54,762 bases of DNA from Bacillota bacterium (GTDB taxonomy: Bacteria > Bacillota_A > Clostridia > Lachnospirales > WQUN01), in the NCBI GenBank assembly GCA_009786175.1, contig WQTQ01000241.1, positions 1 to 54,762 on the forward strand. The letters are read 5' to 3'. The notes below the pieces were generated by a model. That model ran no database searches. It worked only from the letters and a program-made list of their open reading frames with translations, and was not told where the DNA came from. Every line of letters begins with the position of its first letter. Position 1 is the stretch's first letter. Below are positions 18,301 through 27,443 of this stretch, piece by piece. The position numbers and the translations under genes are program-made.

Positions 18301-21300
18301 CCGTGAAGGAGATTACTTGCTTGTTCTCGGTTTTGAACGAGCCCCGGGATACGCCGACCAGTTTGCTTGGGAACGCCCTAATGTTCCGGATTATATAAGA
18401 GACAACTGGATTAGAGCCGGTGCGGTGCGCACCCGTTCAACCAACCATCAGCACATTTATTTTGAGCATTCTTATGGCCATTTTGAAGCCAGGGTTAAAT
18501 TCCCCCAAGTAAATGCCATGTGGGGAGCTTTCTGGCTGATGTATCACAATGGTACTAACCGTCCTGCCGATGCTTACGGCGGTGTTGTTCGCAACGCTAT
18601 GCTTGGTGCCGAAATTGATGTAATTGAAACTGCGGCCAATCCGTTTAATACATGGAACGCCGCGTCCCATTGGAATGGTTATTCATTTGACCATGCAGAC
18701 CCATACAACCATTTATTTGGGCCAAATAACATGACCAGAAACCGCAATGTAAACTGGACACCTGCCAATTACGCTGCCAACAACATCAATATTTATGATG
18801 GGGAATGGCACACCTTTGCGGTAGAATGGTCGCCAACCGACTATATTTTCTTTATCAATGACATTGAGTGGGCCCGCTTTACCAACCCGGCATCATTTAA
18901 TTGCCCACCGGATTGGGCAAACCGTTGGGGTGGCCTGGTAGGGCCAAGTCTGGGCGACGATTGGAAAGACGTCCACTTCAAAGGCATTGCACAAAACCCG
19001 AACTATATCAAATTGTCTGTTGAAGCAGCCAGCTGGGCCGGTATTGGCATGTGGGACCCTAACTCACCGGGTCTTGCTATTTTGGATGCATTTGGCGAAT
19101 GGGTTTCCGTAGACGGCGGCGAGATGCTTGTTGACCACGTAAAAGTGTGGAACGGCCCCAGACCGCAAGTAGACAGTGACAGAGACGAACTCAACTACTT
19201 GTACGCATTAAGCAGCGATTTAAACGAAGCCGATTTTACACCGGAAGCTTGGGCCATGTTACAAGATGCACTTGGCTTTGCAAGGCTAGTTCTTAACAGC
19301 CCCAATGCGAATCAATACTGGGTAGACAGAGCTGCCGCATTGTTAAGGTCTGCACTTGAAGGCCCCGGTGCCACCATTACCATCAGAAATGAAGAAGTGC
19401 ATAATGTATCGCTTACCAATACAGACCGCGCTATTTGGAACATGGTAGTTGGCGGTACGGCCACAGGCCCTATGACGCTTACCACGGAAGACGGCGTAGT
19501 GACACCGGGCCCTGTAGCAAATGACAACACACGTTATGCCATTACAATTGACGGCGACATTACTGTTACCGCAACATTCGGACAATGGGGCGACTTTGTA
19601 AGTGTACAAATGCGGACAGGTTTCGTAATTGAGACAAGCAGAACAATTGAAGTGCTTGTACACCGCGAAGGCGTATACGCAACATTGGTGGTTCACTTGG
19701 TTCCTTGTGCAGTGGATTATCATTTAGCTGCAGTGTTCCTTCCAGGGTTAAGCGACTGGATTACGGTAGAAGAAAGTGGCAGCTGGATATGGGTAGGCCG
19801 TTATGTAGACTTTGCCGTAACTGCGTCCGGTTTGCCTGCGGGCAGCCATAACATTACCGATATTTCTTTCGAGCATGTAGGAACAGGATACCTTCCGACA
19901 CGTCGCGGTACAGGTGGCCCGGCAACTCATCACATTCCCGGTGAAGTTGATGTACGCTTTACCCCGGTATCATTTATCGTTGATGAAAACGGCATTGGCA
20001 CAATGAGACTGTATCTGCATTCATCAAACGTGCCGCGTCCGTCCCGTACATGGGATTTGGAATTGACGGTAACTGTTGAAGGCCCGGGAGGCCCATTGGT
20101 TTCCGAGCCTATTGAAACAATTTTAACAGACCCCGGCCTGTGGACTTTATACTGGGCCGATGAGTTTGAAGGCGACGCTATTAACACAGATTATTGGCAT
20201 TTCCAAATTGGCCATGGCCATAATTATGGCGTGGGTAATGGATGGGGTAACTACGAACTACAATTTTACCGCCCCGAAAATATTTCTGTACGTGACGGCA
20301 TGATGGTTATAACAGCACAACACCACAGTACCCCGCAAGGGCACCCCGGTGCGCCTGGTGCATCTGTGTGGACATCCGGCAGGCTGCGCACTACAGGGGC
20401 TGTTGGTGTATCTACAACTTATGGCCGCATAGAAGCCAGCATAAGCTTGCCAATGGGCAACGCTTTGTGGCCGGCTTTCTGGATGATGCCCGAAAACAGT
20501 ATTTATGGCGGCTGGGCAGCCAGCGGCGAAATTGACATTATGGAGTCTCGCGGGCGTGAGCATGACCGTACCAGCGGCGCAATCCATTTTGGCGGCCAAT
20601 GGCCACATAATACATTTACCGCAGGTTACTACCGTTTCCCAAATTTCCCTGACAACAATATACGTCAGTTCCACACATATGCGATAGAGTGGGAGCCGGG
20701 CGAAATCCGCTGGTATGTAAACGATACAATGTTCATGAGACAAAACCGCTGGCACAGCAGATCTGTCGGGCAGCAGGCAGACTTTACGTACCCCGCGCCT
20801 TTTGACCAAGATTTTCATATTATATTAAACTTGGCATTGGGTGGAGTGTTTGACGGCGGAGCAGTACCGGATCCATCAATATTCCCATTAAACATGTATG
20901 TGGAATATGTGCGCGTCTGGCACCAAGATACAGATGTAAGGCCTTTGCGCTACCCGATACACCCCGACGATATGGCAATAATCCCCCAACCGATTCCACC
21001 GGAAGCAAAATACTACAGAGCCCCGGGCGGTTTGATTTGGGATACCAACTTTGAAAATGTTCATGTAAGAACAGGCGGCGGCAACCCACAAAACCCTGAT
21101 ATGCCGGGAGAACCATTATTCCCGTTATTTGACGGCTGGGTAGTTGGCAGCTTTGCAGGCGGCGGAAACGTATCCGGCGCACCCGTTCACACAATTGACG
21201 GCGAACGCATCCTTGAAGTGCAAATTGCGGCAGCCGGCGGCGCGGCTTATAACAATCAGGTTTTACAGCGTGTATCGTTGGTGCAAGGGCGGCATTACCG

Positions 21301-24300
21301 CTTAAGTTTTGATGCCTGGGCAGCCGCAGACCGTACAATTCAAGTTAACATTGCACAAGGCGGTGTTGGCGGCTGGACAAACCACACCCCGGGTGGCAGC
21401 CCGTTCAACTTAACTACGACACGGCAAAGTTTTGTACGTTACTTTACCATGACCAACCCAACCCAGCTTGATGCCCGGCTGGAAATTAACTTAGGCGGCA
21501 ATGCAAACAATGTATTCCTTGGTAATGTGCGCCTGGTAGAAGTGTCCTACATTCCGATACCGGAAGACGACGTGCTAAAGTTCCCGTTGGCGGGCAGCTC
21601 CAGCTTAATTTGGAACGGTACCTTTGACCAAGGCCGCGAACGTATGGCTTTCTGGGGAACCCAAATTGCTGCGGACACAAACGCAAATATGGGCGTAAAC
21701 CCTGCACGGCAATTCGAAGTATCAGATATTTCCGGTGCAAGCAGCCCTGCAGATTTAATACTAAGACAAAACAGAATACCGCTTTTCAATGACACATACC
21801 GGTTGGTCTTTGATGCGCGTGCTGCTGCCGCAAGAGATATCCAATTCCGTGTTGTAAGTATGGCAACAGGCAGCGTGTTCTATACAGGAACTGTTCCCGT
21901 TGGTACAACTATGGAACGCCATACGGTTTATTTTACCCTAAGCGGAATCGCTTCGGGGGCAGCCGGTTATGAAATGCAATTCCAATTTTTATTTGGCGGC
22001 TCTACTGCAGGGGTTATTTTGGATAATGTTACACTCGTCCGTCAAACCTTTACAGATGCCGATTGGAGCGGGGTTACCATATATCCGTTCTTTAACGGCG
22101 ACTTCTTTGCCGGTTTGGCCGGATGGCTGCCTAACCCTAACTCGGGTGGTGCGGCAGGCTTTAGCGCGGCAGACGGCGTTGCAGCAGTTAATGTAACTGC
22201 ACTGGGAAGCAACCCCTGGAATGTAGAGTTGGGCAGAGTATTCCCTGTTCAAGAAAACCTTGGCTATACAGTGACATTTGAAGCCCGTGCCGCCGCACCG
22301 CGTAATATACAAGTTGTGGTAGAACATTTGCCTTTCGGCGGACGCAGAATAGAACCTGTAGTTGCGCTAACCACAGAATGGCAAAGCTTTACCTTTACAT
22401 GGAGCGAGCACGAAACCAGAGATTTGGCCCTTAGATTCCACATGGGTCAGCTTGTGGGTGCGTATACCGGACTTGTAGAGCTGCGTAATGTAAATGTATT
22501 CGTAGCTGCCGGTGCGGAGTTCTACGACCAAATTCCAACATTTTTACCGGATACCACAAATAACACCACCGGCAACGCCATTACCTTGGTTTACAATGCA
22601 ATCCACGACCCTGCGCACAGCACAGCCAACCCGGCCTTTAGTGCCGCAGACAGGACCGTAACGGTAAACGGTAATGTTGTTGCCCATACTGCACCTGCGG
22701 CAGGTCAAATTGTACTTCCTGCAAATACCTTCACAACGGCGGGTACGTATGTTATTACAATAAGCGCGCCGGGGTTTGAAACGGTTAGCTTTAACCAAGT
22801 TATTACAGGAGAGACTATTGTAGTTCCCGGCGGCGGTTTTGTAGTAAACGGAAACTTTGCACTGCCTATAGTGCCATTTACAACAGTACCCCCATACACA
22901 TGGACCAATAGATCCGGGGCAACAGTGGTTGATAGAGATATAGCGTGGGAGTTCTACCTGCAAAGTATAACAGCAGACTTAACTTTCCCGGCGGGAGAAG
23001 GTATGAGAATTAACTTCCCCGGCGGTGCGGGACAAAACCCGGGCGGTGACATGTGGCATGTTCAACTGTTGCAGCGCGGCATAGACGGGTTAACTCCGGG
23101 TGACCAATACAGGTTTATCTTCGAAGGTAGGTCTAGCGTAGACCGTGACATTTGGGTTGGCTTGGTTGGAGGCGCAGGTGCTGCTGCAACCCGCTCTACC
23201 ATTTCGCTGACGCAAGAATGGACCAGATACGAAAGAGTATTTACCGGGCCTTTAATGCCTGCTACCGGAAACGTTGCCAGAAACATTGAAATGTTTATGG
23301 GGCATTTGCCCGCAAGTTCCTGGCATGGACTGCCTCATACCATAGATATTCGTTTGGTACGTATCGAGCCGTATGATTACGAGCCTTATGAGCCGGGGCC
23401 GAATTTTGGCATAGTGTACAACAGTGATTTCTCGCTGCCCGTTAACTGGACTCCGTCTGCTGACTGGGCATGGGTTGGCGATAATGGCTGGGTAATGATG
23501 CGTGCAGCCGCCGGGTCGATACCGTCTGCAACCACAGGCCCTGACGGTCTTGCATTTACCATGAGTACCGGAGGAGCTGCTGACTGGTTTGTACAGCTTT
23601 CGACGGGTAACCAGCCAAACTTGGCGGCGGCCAACGGCCAAAATATTGTTTTACCGCCCGGTTCGGAACATGTGGTAACAATTACAGCAAGGGCATCTGT
23701 AGCCCGTCCTGCTTTGGTTGCCCTTACTTCCGGCGGTAATGGCCGTCGTTTACTGAATTTAACAGAAGAATGGCAAACATTCACATTCCCTATTACAGGT
23801 GCATTGCATAATAACAGGATTACGTTCTATCTTGGAGGAAATGTGCCTGCAATCTTCAACCCTGCTGTGCCTGTACCTACCGGGCTTCACACCATTTACT
23901 TCCGTGAAGTAAGAATCGACCCGGTCGAGGAACAGCCACCTGCCCAAACTTTACAAGAAGCACACGCAGCAGTAGCCGCTTTTGTTGACGGGCTTACCCC
24001 CGGCGGCGTTACAACCGTAGAAGCTTTTACGAACGCCGTTAACGAACTTGTAACAAACACAGATATTGTTGTTAATGTGAATGTAACCCTAACTCCTGCC
24101 CAAATTGGAATAGCCGGAAGTTTTTATGGCGGCATTACACTTACCCTTGGCGCGGACAGCGAAACAATTCATGTTAATGTGGTACTTCCGGCTTTACCGG
24201 ACCCAACAGACGGCCTTGTATACAACAGCAATTTTGCATTGCCTATAAGCCCCATTACCGGAGGTGCTTGGGCATGGACCGGCAGTAACGGGTGGTTGGT

Positions 24301-24739
24301 AACGCGTGCATCTGGCGGTGCCATAACATCTGCAGCCACGGGCCCGGATGGCCTTGCTTTGGGCGTAACCCCCGGCGGCAGTAACTGGTTTACACAGCTT
24401 TCTACGGGCAACCAGCCTAACTTGGCTGCGGCCAACGGGCAAAATATCGTTTTGACACCGGGTTCCCAGTATGTCGTAACAATTACAGCCAGGGCATCTG
24501 TGTACCGTCCTGTTTTGGTTGCAATTACAGCCGGAGGTGTTGGCCGTGTGTTAATTGAGTTAACTACAGAATGGCAAACCTTTGAAATACCAATTACCGG
24601 ACCATTGTTTAACAACCGGATTACATTTTACCTTGGCGGCCCTACAGGTTATGAAGCAGACGGGTTCTTCCCAACTGTTCCGGCACCTACAACAGCTCAT
24701 ACGGTATACTTCCGTGAAGTAAATATACATCCGGCATAA
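15356..24739 (+). CDS. giant secreted esterase - GH16 - GH16 polysaccharide-degrading enzyme with multiple CBM-like modules
   Basis: 3127 aa. In order: a signal peptide; an FNNG module (~55-170); a ~110-aa region; a PHB-depolymerase/feruloyl-esterase-like alpha/beta hydrolase (~320-575) with nucleophile S446 in GCSNGG, candidate acids D496/D499 and H548; a second FNNG module (~580-700); an Ig-like and linker part; GH16 domain 1 (~938-1266) with catalytic EIDVIE, E1086/D1088/E1091; a FIVAR-like helical segment (~1280-1340); beta-rich domains; GH16 domain 2 (~1595-1858) with EIDIME, E1725/D1727/E1730; three CBM4/9-like modules; an Ig-like DUF1533-type segment; another CBM-like module; and two near-identical C-terminal modules. 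GH16 enzymes retain configuration and cut beta-1,3/1,4-glucans or galactans (laminarin, agar, carrageenan type). The esterase would remove acyl side groups. No surface-anchor motif is seen. RBS GAGAGGA; ATG 15356. Confidence 0.88.
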   Translation: MSEQKKRIIAFVLTFLMIFSVLSPVRVLAYEQYTPELPVYEQNIEPEVFDYGQNAVPGVFSFDIFNNGSGGSPSRPNEGLAVAGIIRMWTQLDGVNTPIYYPASGTIAALDQNGNCARDFVRVNRVWQDGIGWLNYFTSIDVDANEPWRNITMTITVHGQTVEVLLVNPNRLHPPASVVSYQMVVGSFDWGPGVTHLILALDNAVEPADVDAADLVASFYREPGFRFLFAAPFTPEIQLANITNAFVSDSNGVQVTEASTFVTLELRIHPGTGNNPFTFTLSPMGNNWANPFITNITWMDTDFVPERTAKIRPIADLFTRDQQFVYDDIILQYGYFVPPEAAESDRPVIIWLHGGGEGSRNLSAGTDAALLGNRVTQLAASEIQGIMGGAHVFVPQAPTMWLAGTSGPSPTGYVSNFENALLALIDHYLANTPGVDLNRIYVGGCSNGGYMTIRLLMRRPDMFAASFPICILYHPHWLSDEKVNSIAHVPMWMVHDIADPTTPHAHSLYLLQRLEAAGADNVHLTTTNGLFSDEFFRPDGTPWEFDRHWSWIPALNNTVTEVIDGIEMTLFEWMALQRLAAPGPVFSFDIFNNGPLGCPSRPNVSLATAKRIRMWTQLDGINTRIPFEFEDTIVATVRATGECALHLVTAPRIWEPGIGWIDYFVFVDVDKNENWEFIDFSITVFGQTVNVVLHNVHYVPSDSPFTIEFDNDTQVLAVRRGINVINATVRGEDGELIPASQLTFTWLLSESANGLVNERPARGAVTQNGSRYTTTGSDIDKYLWLEVYYAEDSTRGLAMAGHVGIWGELRHIVTPVAGHFPTSFLRNNYRNNGQGNNHNNGFEQTLVWSPEIEHTFLPNTEYTALLIIQPNARWANEHGGAALTPVGFAQNGVRPEHFLNLPTEGVQSIRYEYNGTQLLIFITFEATGAVQEAELIFFDDFSGPINPYNRPQGLTTHFARAPQHNNRQGMDSWRWDMSNIENREGDYLLVLGFERAPGYADQFAWERPNVPDYIRDNWIRAGAVRTRSTNHQHIYFEHSYGHFEARVKFPQVNAMWGAFWLMYHNGTNRPADAYGGVVRNAMLGAEIDVIETAANPFNTWNAASHWNGYSFDHADPYNHLFGPNNMTRNRNVNWTPANYAANNINIYDGEWHTFAVEWSPTDYIFFINDIEWARFTNPASFNCPPDWANRWGGLVGPSLGDDWKDVHFKGIAQNPNYIKLSVEAASWAGIGMWDPNSPGLAILDAFGEWVSVDGGEMLVDHVKVWNGPRPQVDSDRDELNYLYALSSDLNEADFTPEAWAMLQDALGFARLVLNSPNANQYWVDRAAALLRSALEGPGATITIRNEEVHNVSLTNTDRAIWNMVVGGTATGPMTLTTEDGVVTPGPVANDNTRYAITIDGDITVTATFGQWGDFVSVQMRTGFVIETSRTIEVLVHREGVYATLVVHLVPCAVDYHLAAVFLPGLSDWITVEESGSWIWVGRYVDFAVTASGLPAGSHNITDISFEHVGTGYLPTRRGTGGPATHHIPGEVDVRFTPVSFIVDENGIGTMRLYLHSSNVPRPSRTWDLELTVTVEGPGGPLVSEPIETILTDPGLWTLYWADEFEGDAINTDYWHFQIGHGHNYGVGNGWGNYELQFYRPENISVRDGMMVITAQHHSTPQGHPGAPGASVWTSGRLRTTGAVGVSTTYGRIEASISLPMGNALWPAFWMMPENSIYGGWAASGEIDIMESRGREHDRTSGAIHFGGQWPHNTFTAGYYRFPNFPDNNIRQFHTYAIEWEPGEIRWYVNDTMFMRQNRWHSRSVGQQADFTYPAPFDQDFHIILNLALGGVFDGGAVPDPSIFPLNMYVEYVRVWHQDTDVRPLRYPIHPDDMAIIPQPIPPEAKYYRAPGGLIWDTNFENVHVRTGGGNPQNPDMPGEPLFPLFDGWVVGSFAGGGNVSGAPVHTIDGERILEVQIAAAGGAAYNNQVLQRVSLVQGRHYRLSFDAWAAADRTIQVNIAQGGVGGWTNHTPGGSPFNLTTTRQSFVRYFTMTNPTQLDARLEINLGGNANNVFLGNVRLVEVSYIPIPEDDVLKFPLAGSSSLIWNGTFDQGRERMAFWGTQIAADTNANMGVNPARQFEVSDISGASSPADLILRQNRIPLFNDTYRLVFDARAAAARDIQFRVVSMATGSVFYTGTVPVGTTMERHTVYFTLSGIASGAAGYEMQFQFLFGGSTAGVILDNVTLVRQTFTDADWSGVTIYPFFNGDFFAGLAGWLPNPNSGGAAGFSAADGVAAVNVTALGSNPWNVELGRVFPVQENLGYTVTFEARAAAPRNIQVVVEHLPFGGRRIEPVVALTTEWQSFTFTWSEHETRDLALRFHMGQLVGAYTGLVELRNVNVFVAAGAEFYDQIPTFLPDTTNNTTGNAITLVYNAIHDPAHSTANPAFSAADRTVTVNGNVVAHTAPAAGQIVLPANTFTTAGTYVITISAPGFETVSFNQVITGETIVVPGGGFVVNGNFALPIVPFTTVPPYTWTNRSGATVVDRDIAWEFYLQSITADLTFPAGEGMRINFPGGAGQNPGGDMWHVQLLQRGIDGLTPGDQYRFIFEGRSSVDRDIWVGLVGGAGAAATRSTISLTQEWTRYERVFTGPLMPATGNVARNIEMFMGHLPASSWHGLPHTIDIRLVRIEPYDYEPYEPGPNFGIVYNSDFSLPVNWTPSADWAWVGDNGWVMMRAAAGSIPSATTGPDGLAFTMSTGGAADWFVQLSTGNQPNLAAANGQNIVLPPGSEHVVTITARASVARPALVALTSGGNGRRLLNLTEEWQTFTFPITGALHNNRITFYLGGNVPAIFNPAVPVPTGLHTIYFREVRIDPVEEQPPAQTLQEAHAAVAAFVDGLTPGGVTTVEAFTNAVNELVTNTDIVVNVNVTLTPAQIGIAGSFYGGITLTLGADSETIHVNVVLPALPDPTDGLVYNSNFALPISPITGGAWAWTGSNGWLVTRASGGAITSAATGPDGLALGVTPGGSNWFTQLSTGNQPNLAAANGQNIVLTPGSQYVVTITARASVYRPVLVAITAGGVGRVLIELTTEWQTFEIPITGPLFNNRITFYLGGPTGYEADGFFPTVPAPTTAHTVYFREVNIHPA
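23401..24736 (+). repeat. duplicated C-terminal module within the GH16 giant gene
   Basis: Two copies of a ~175-residue module, about 23401-23925 and 24208-24736, open with IVYNSDF/LVYNSNF and share STGNQPNLAAANGQNIVL exactly, plus TITARASV, EEWQTF/TEWQTF and IYFREV/VYFREV. Similarity is visible at DNA level as well (for example ggccaacg, agcctaactt-type stretches). They are separated by a ~90-aa helical/beta linker. This looks like a fairly recent module duplication. Confidence 0.75.
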
Positions 24740-24763
24740 ACAGCAGCATGAGAATTTTCGTCA

Positions 24764-24796
24764 GTACCCCCTGATATCAGGGGGTACAATTTTTTT
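24764..24796 (+). terminator. terminator built on the dispersed CCCCCTGATATCAGGGGG palindrome, copy 1
   Basis: A perfect 24-bp palindrome (24764-24787) is followed by AATTTTTTT. It folds as a 10-bp stem with an ATAT loop. It lies 25 bp after the GH16 giant gene and just before the rplS promoter. It is one of five copies in this window. Confidence 0.85.
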
Positions 24797-24800
24797 CTAA

Positions 24801-24830
24801 TTGACGGCAGCAACTAAGATGTAGTATAAT
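24801..24830 (+). promoter_or_regulatory. promoter of the rplS-lepB-rbgA operon
   Basis: TTGACG (24801-24806), 18-bp spacer and a perfect TATAAT (24825-24830). Confidence 0.75.
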
Positions 24831-24840
24831 TGAAACATGT

Positions 24841-24870
24841 GCGTTGCTTTTTATATGTGAAGCAATTCGC
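24841..24870 (+). ncRNA. hairpin in the rplS leader, possible L19 leader
   Basis: GCG-TTGCTT (24841-24849) pairs with AAGCAA-tt-CGC (24860-24870) around a 10-nt loop, directly between the promoter and the RBS of rplS. Firmicutes are known to carry an autoregulatory L19 leader at this place. The position fits, but I cannot confirm the family from structure alone. Confidence 0.45.
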
Positions 24871-24889
24871 CAGTTAGGAGGAAGTAAAA

Positions 24890-25255
24890 GTGCATGCATT
24901 AATAAAGGAAATCGAACAATCTCAAATGAAGGCAGAGTTACCTCAATTTAACATTGGAGATACAGTTCGTGTACACGCCAAAATTGTAGAAGGCGCGAAA
25001 GAAAGAATTCAGGTTTTTGAAGGCGTTGTAATCAAACGTCAAGGCGGCAGCCTTCGCGAGACTTTTACCGTGCGTCGTCTTTCCAGCGGAATTGGTGTAG
25101 AAAAAACATGGCCGCTGCATTCACCAAGGGTGGACAGGGTAGAAGTTGTACGCCGCGGTATTGTACGCCGTGCAAAATTGTTCTACTTGCGTGACCGTAT
25201 TGGTAAAGCCGCAAAAGTAAAAGAAGCTATTTTCACCAAAGCAAGAAAAGCGTAA
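24890..25255 (+). CDS. rplS: 50S ribosomal protein L19
   Basis: 121 aa and co-linear with L19: the [19 protein letters not shown] stretch, [30 protein letters not shown], the [14 protein letters not shown] segment and a basic [20 protein letters not shown] tail. L19 sits at the interface of the large and small subunits. GTG start at 24890 with TAGGAGG at 24876-24882. It is the first gene of a compact operon; lepB follows with no spacer. Confidence 0.97.
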   Translation: MHALIKEIEQSQMKAELPQFNIGDTVRVHAKIVEGAKERIQVFEGVVIKRQGGSLRETFTVRRLSSGIGVEKTWPLHSPRVDRVEVVRRGIVRRAKLFYLRDRIGKAAKVKEAIFTKARKA

Positions 25256-25804
25256 ATGTTTAAAGTCCGCATAGAAAATCCCTTTTTGCGGGGCTTAGTG
25301 GAATGGATTTTGGTTATTGGGCTGGCACTTTTGCTGGCTTTAATAGCGCGTTCTTTCCTTTTTAGAATTACCCGTGTTACGGGCTATTCTATGGAGCCTT
25401 CCTTAAGTCATGGTGATGTTTTGATTCTTAACAGGTTTACCTATCTGTTTCGTTCACCTGCTGTAGGGGATATTGTGGCTTTTCCTTACCCAAAAGACCC
25501 GTCTGATTTCTTTATCAAACGGGTTGTTGCTGTATCCGGAGACACTGTAGATTTTCATAATAGCCAATTTTGGGTAAATGGTTTGCCCCTGGACGATTCC
25601 TTTTCTGTGGTGCCTGTATTATCCATTGGCGATATGAATTTTCCCGTAACCGTGGAGGAAGGGCACTTGTTTCTGTTGGGCGACAACCGTAATGTAAGCA
25701 GAGACAGCCGTTGCACTACTGTTGGCACTGTCCCGGAGAGTGAAATGCTGGGCAAGGTGTTTATACGGTTTTGGCCCATCTCATCCTTTGGAAGGGTGGA
25801 ATAG
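25256..25804 (+). CDS. lepB: type I signal peptidase
   Basis: 182 aa. One N-terminal transmembrane helix (~12-32), then GYSMEPSL with the catalytic Ser (~44), the FIKRVVAVSGD box carrying the catalytic Lys, and the GDNRNVSRDSR box E. This Ser/Lys protease cleaves signal peptides outside the membrane, including presumably those of the giant enzymes upstream. The ATG abuts the TAA of rplS. The placement rplS-lepB-rbgA is common in Firmicutes. Confidence 0.94.
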   Translation: MFKVRIENPFLRGLVEWILVIGLALLLALIARSFLFRITRVTGYSMEPSLSHGDVLILNRFTYLFRSPAVGDIVAFPYPKDPSDFFIKRVVAVSGDTVDFHNSQFWVNGLPLDDSFSVVPVLSIGDMNFPVTVEEGHLFLLGDNRNVSRDSRCTTVGTVPESEMLGKVFIRFWPISSFGRVE

Positions 25805-25806
25805 CA

Positions 25807-26694
25807 ATGGATTCGGGTATGACAAATATGCAGATACAATGGTATCCGGGGCATATGACCAAGACCAAAAGAATGTTGACAGCTCAAATGGGCTTAATTG
25901 ACGTTGTTGTGGAAATTTTGGATGCGCGGGTTCCTTTGTCCAGCCGTAACCCGGATATTGACAGTTTGGCAAAAGGGAAAAAACGCATTTTGGTACTTAA
26001 CAAAGCCGATTTGGCAAATGCCGCCATTACAGCCCAGTGGGAAGAACACTTCCGTAAACTGGGCTTTTTTACGTTGCCCCTAAGCGCGAAAGAAAATGAC
26101 AAGAAAAAAAGCGGCATTGGTCAATTTACCGAGCTTTTAAAAAAAATCATGGAAGAAAAAGCTGCAAGCCAGCGTAAGCGAGGGCGTATTAATGTACCCA
26201 CACGGGCCATGATTGTGGGTATCCCCAACGTTGGCAAGTCTACATTTATTAATTTACTTGCGGGCCGTGCCAGCACCGCAACTGCAGATCGCCCCGGTGT
26301 TACACGGGGGCGGCAGTGGATTAAAGTAGGTACAAACATAGACTTAATGGACACCCCGGGGGTGCTGTGGCCCAAGTTTGAAGACCCGGAGGTTGGGCTA
26401 AAACTGGCATGTACAGGGGCAGTGTCGGACAATGTCGTAGATAAAGTTGCATTGGCAGAAAATTTAATACAAATGTTGATGGAAATTGACCCAAAAGCAT
26501 TGGAAACACGATATAAAATTAAATGTGATAAATGCGAAACACCGAAGGACAGGCGGCAAGTTTTAACAAACATCGGCGAAGCCCGGGGCTTTAAAATGAA
26601 GGGCGGCGTTGTGGATATTGAACGGGCGGCTATTATCCTGCTGGATGAGTATAGAGGCGGTAAGCTGGGGCGGATAACCCTGGAAAGGCCATAA
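25807..26694 (+). CDS. rbgA: ribosome biogenesis GTPase RbgA (YlqF)
   Basis: 295 aa. The N-terminal QWYPGHMTKTKR is characteristic of YlqF/RbgA. The GTPase motifs are circularly permuted: NKADL (G4) comes first, then GIPNVGKST (G1), a DRPGVT region (G2) and DTPGVLWP (G3). RbgA is needed for late 50S assembly. The start at 25807 follows GGAAGGG; the longer frame from 25771 overlaps lepB and lacks an RBS. Confidence 0.95.
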   Translation: MDSGMTNMQIQWYPGHMTKTKRMLTAQMGLIDVVVEILDARVPLSSRNPDIDSLAKGKKRILVLNKADLANAAITAQWEEHFRKLGFFTLPLSAKENDKKKSGIGQFTELLKKIMEEKAASQRKRGRINVPTRAMIVGIPNVGKSTFINLLAGRASTATADRPGVTRGRQWIKVGTNIDLMDTPGVLWPKFEDPEVGLKLACTGAVSDNVVDKVALAENLIQMLMEIDPKALETRYKIKCDKCETPKDRRQVLTNIGEARGFKMKGGVVDIERAAIILLDEYRGGKLGRITLERP

Positions 26695-26715
26695 AAAAAT
26701 AAAAGGGAGGCAGTC

Positions 26716-27438
26716 ATGGGCAAAAATGTTGTTATCGCATGTGATTTTGATTCAAAGGAAAGGTTGGAAACTTTTCTTAATCGAATGGAGGGCGCGACGG
26801 ATTTTTATTGCAAAATAGGAATGGAGCTTTTTAACACCGGCGCATTACAGGGCTTTAACCCGGTAGAAATGGTAAAATCCAGGGGACATAAAGTATTTAT
26901 GGACTTGAAAAACTACGACATTCCCAATACTTTGGGTAACACCTACAAGGTTTTAACAAGAGCGGGTGTGGATATTATTAACATTATGGCAGAATCCGGT
27001 TCTAAAGGTATGATGGCCGCACGTAAAGCCATAGACGAGGTTTGCGGGCAAGAAGGAATAGCAAAACCCATCCTTTTAGCCGTTACAGTTTTAACGTCAA
27101 AGTCAAAGTCCGATTTAGAAGAACTGGGCATAGATGCAACACCGGAACAACAGGTGCTAAGGCTTGCGAAATTGGCTAAAGCTTCGGGGTGTGATGGGGT
27201 GGTTTGCTCGCCGGAAGAAATACGTTCCGTAAAAGAAGCTTGCGGGGAAGACTTTGTTACACTGACGCCGGGTATTAGATTTGAAGACAGCAAAGCAGAT
27301 GACCAGGAAAGAATTGCAACACCTGCATACGCCAATAGAATGGGTACAGATTTTATTGTAGTAGGAAGGCCGATTACCCAAGCCGCAAACCCAGCAGAGG
27401 TTTACAATAAGTGTAAAAATGATTTTACAGGAGGGTGA
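26716..27438 (+). CDS. pyrF: orotidine 5'-phosphate decarboxylase
   Basis: 240 aa. A TIM-barrel with IACDFD at strand 1, the catalytic [12 protein letters not shown] (D-x-K-x-x-D) near residues 60-72, TPGIR and the phosphate-binding VGRPIT at the end. It makes UMP from OMP, the last step of de novo pyrimidine synthesis. RBS GGGAGG 7 nt before ATG. It leads directly into purM, so pyrimidine and purine genes share a transcription unit. Confidence 0.95.
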   Translation: MGKNVVIACDFDSKERLETFLNRMEGATDFYCKIGMELFNTGALQGFNPVEMVKSRGHKVFMDLKNYDIPNTLGNTYKVLTRAGVDIINIMAESGSKGMMAARKAIDEVCGQEGIAKPILLAVTVLTSKSKSDLEELGIDATPEQQVLRLAKLAKASGCDGVVCSPEEIRSVKEACGEDFVTLTPGIRFEDSKADDQERIATPAYANRMGTDFIVVGRPITQAANPAEVYNKCKNDFTGG

Positions 27439-27443
27439 AAAAT

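Noticed and set aside
10799..24739. Surface anchor (LPxTG sortase signal, SLH or dockerin) on the giant proteins
   Set aside because: Neither C-terminus shows such a motif; both end within a beta-rich binding-type module.
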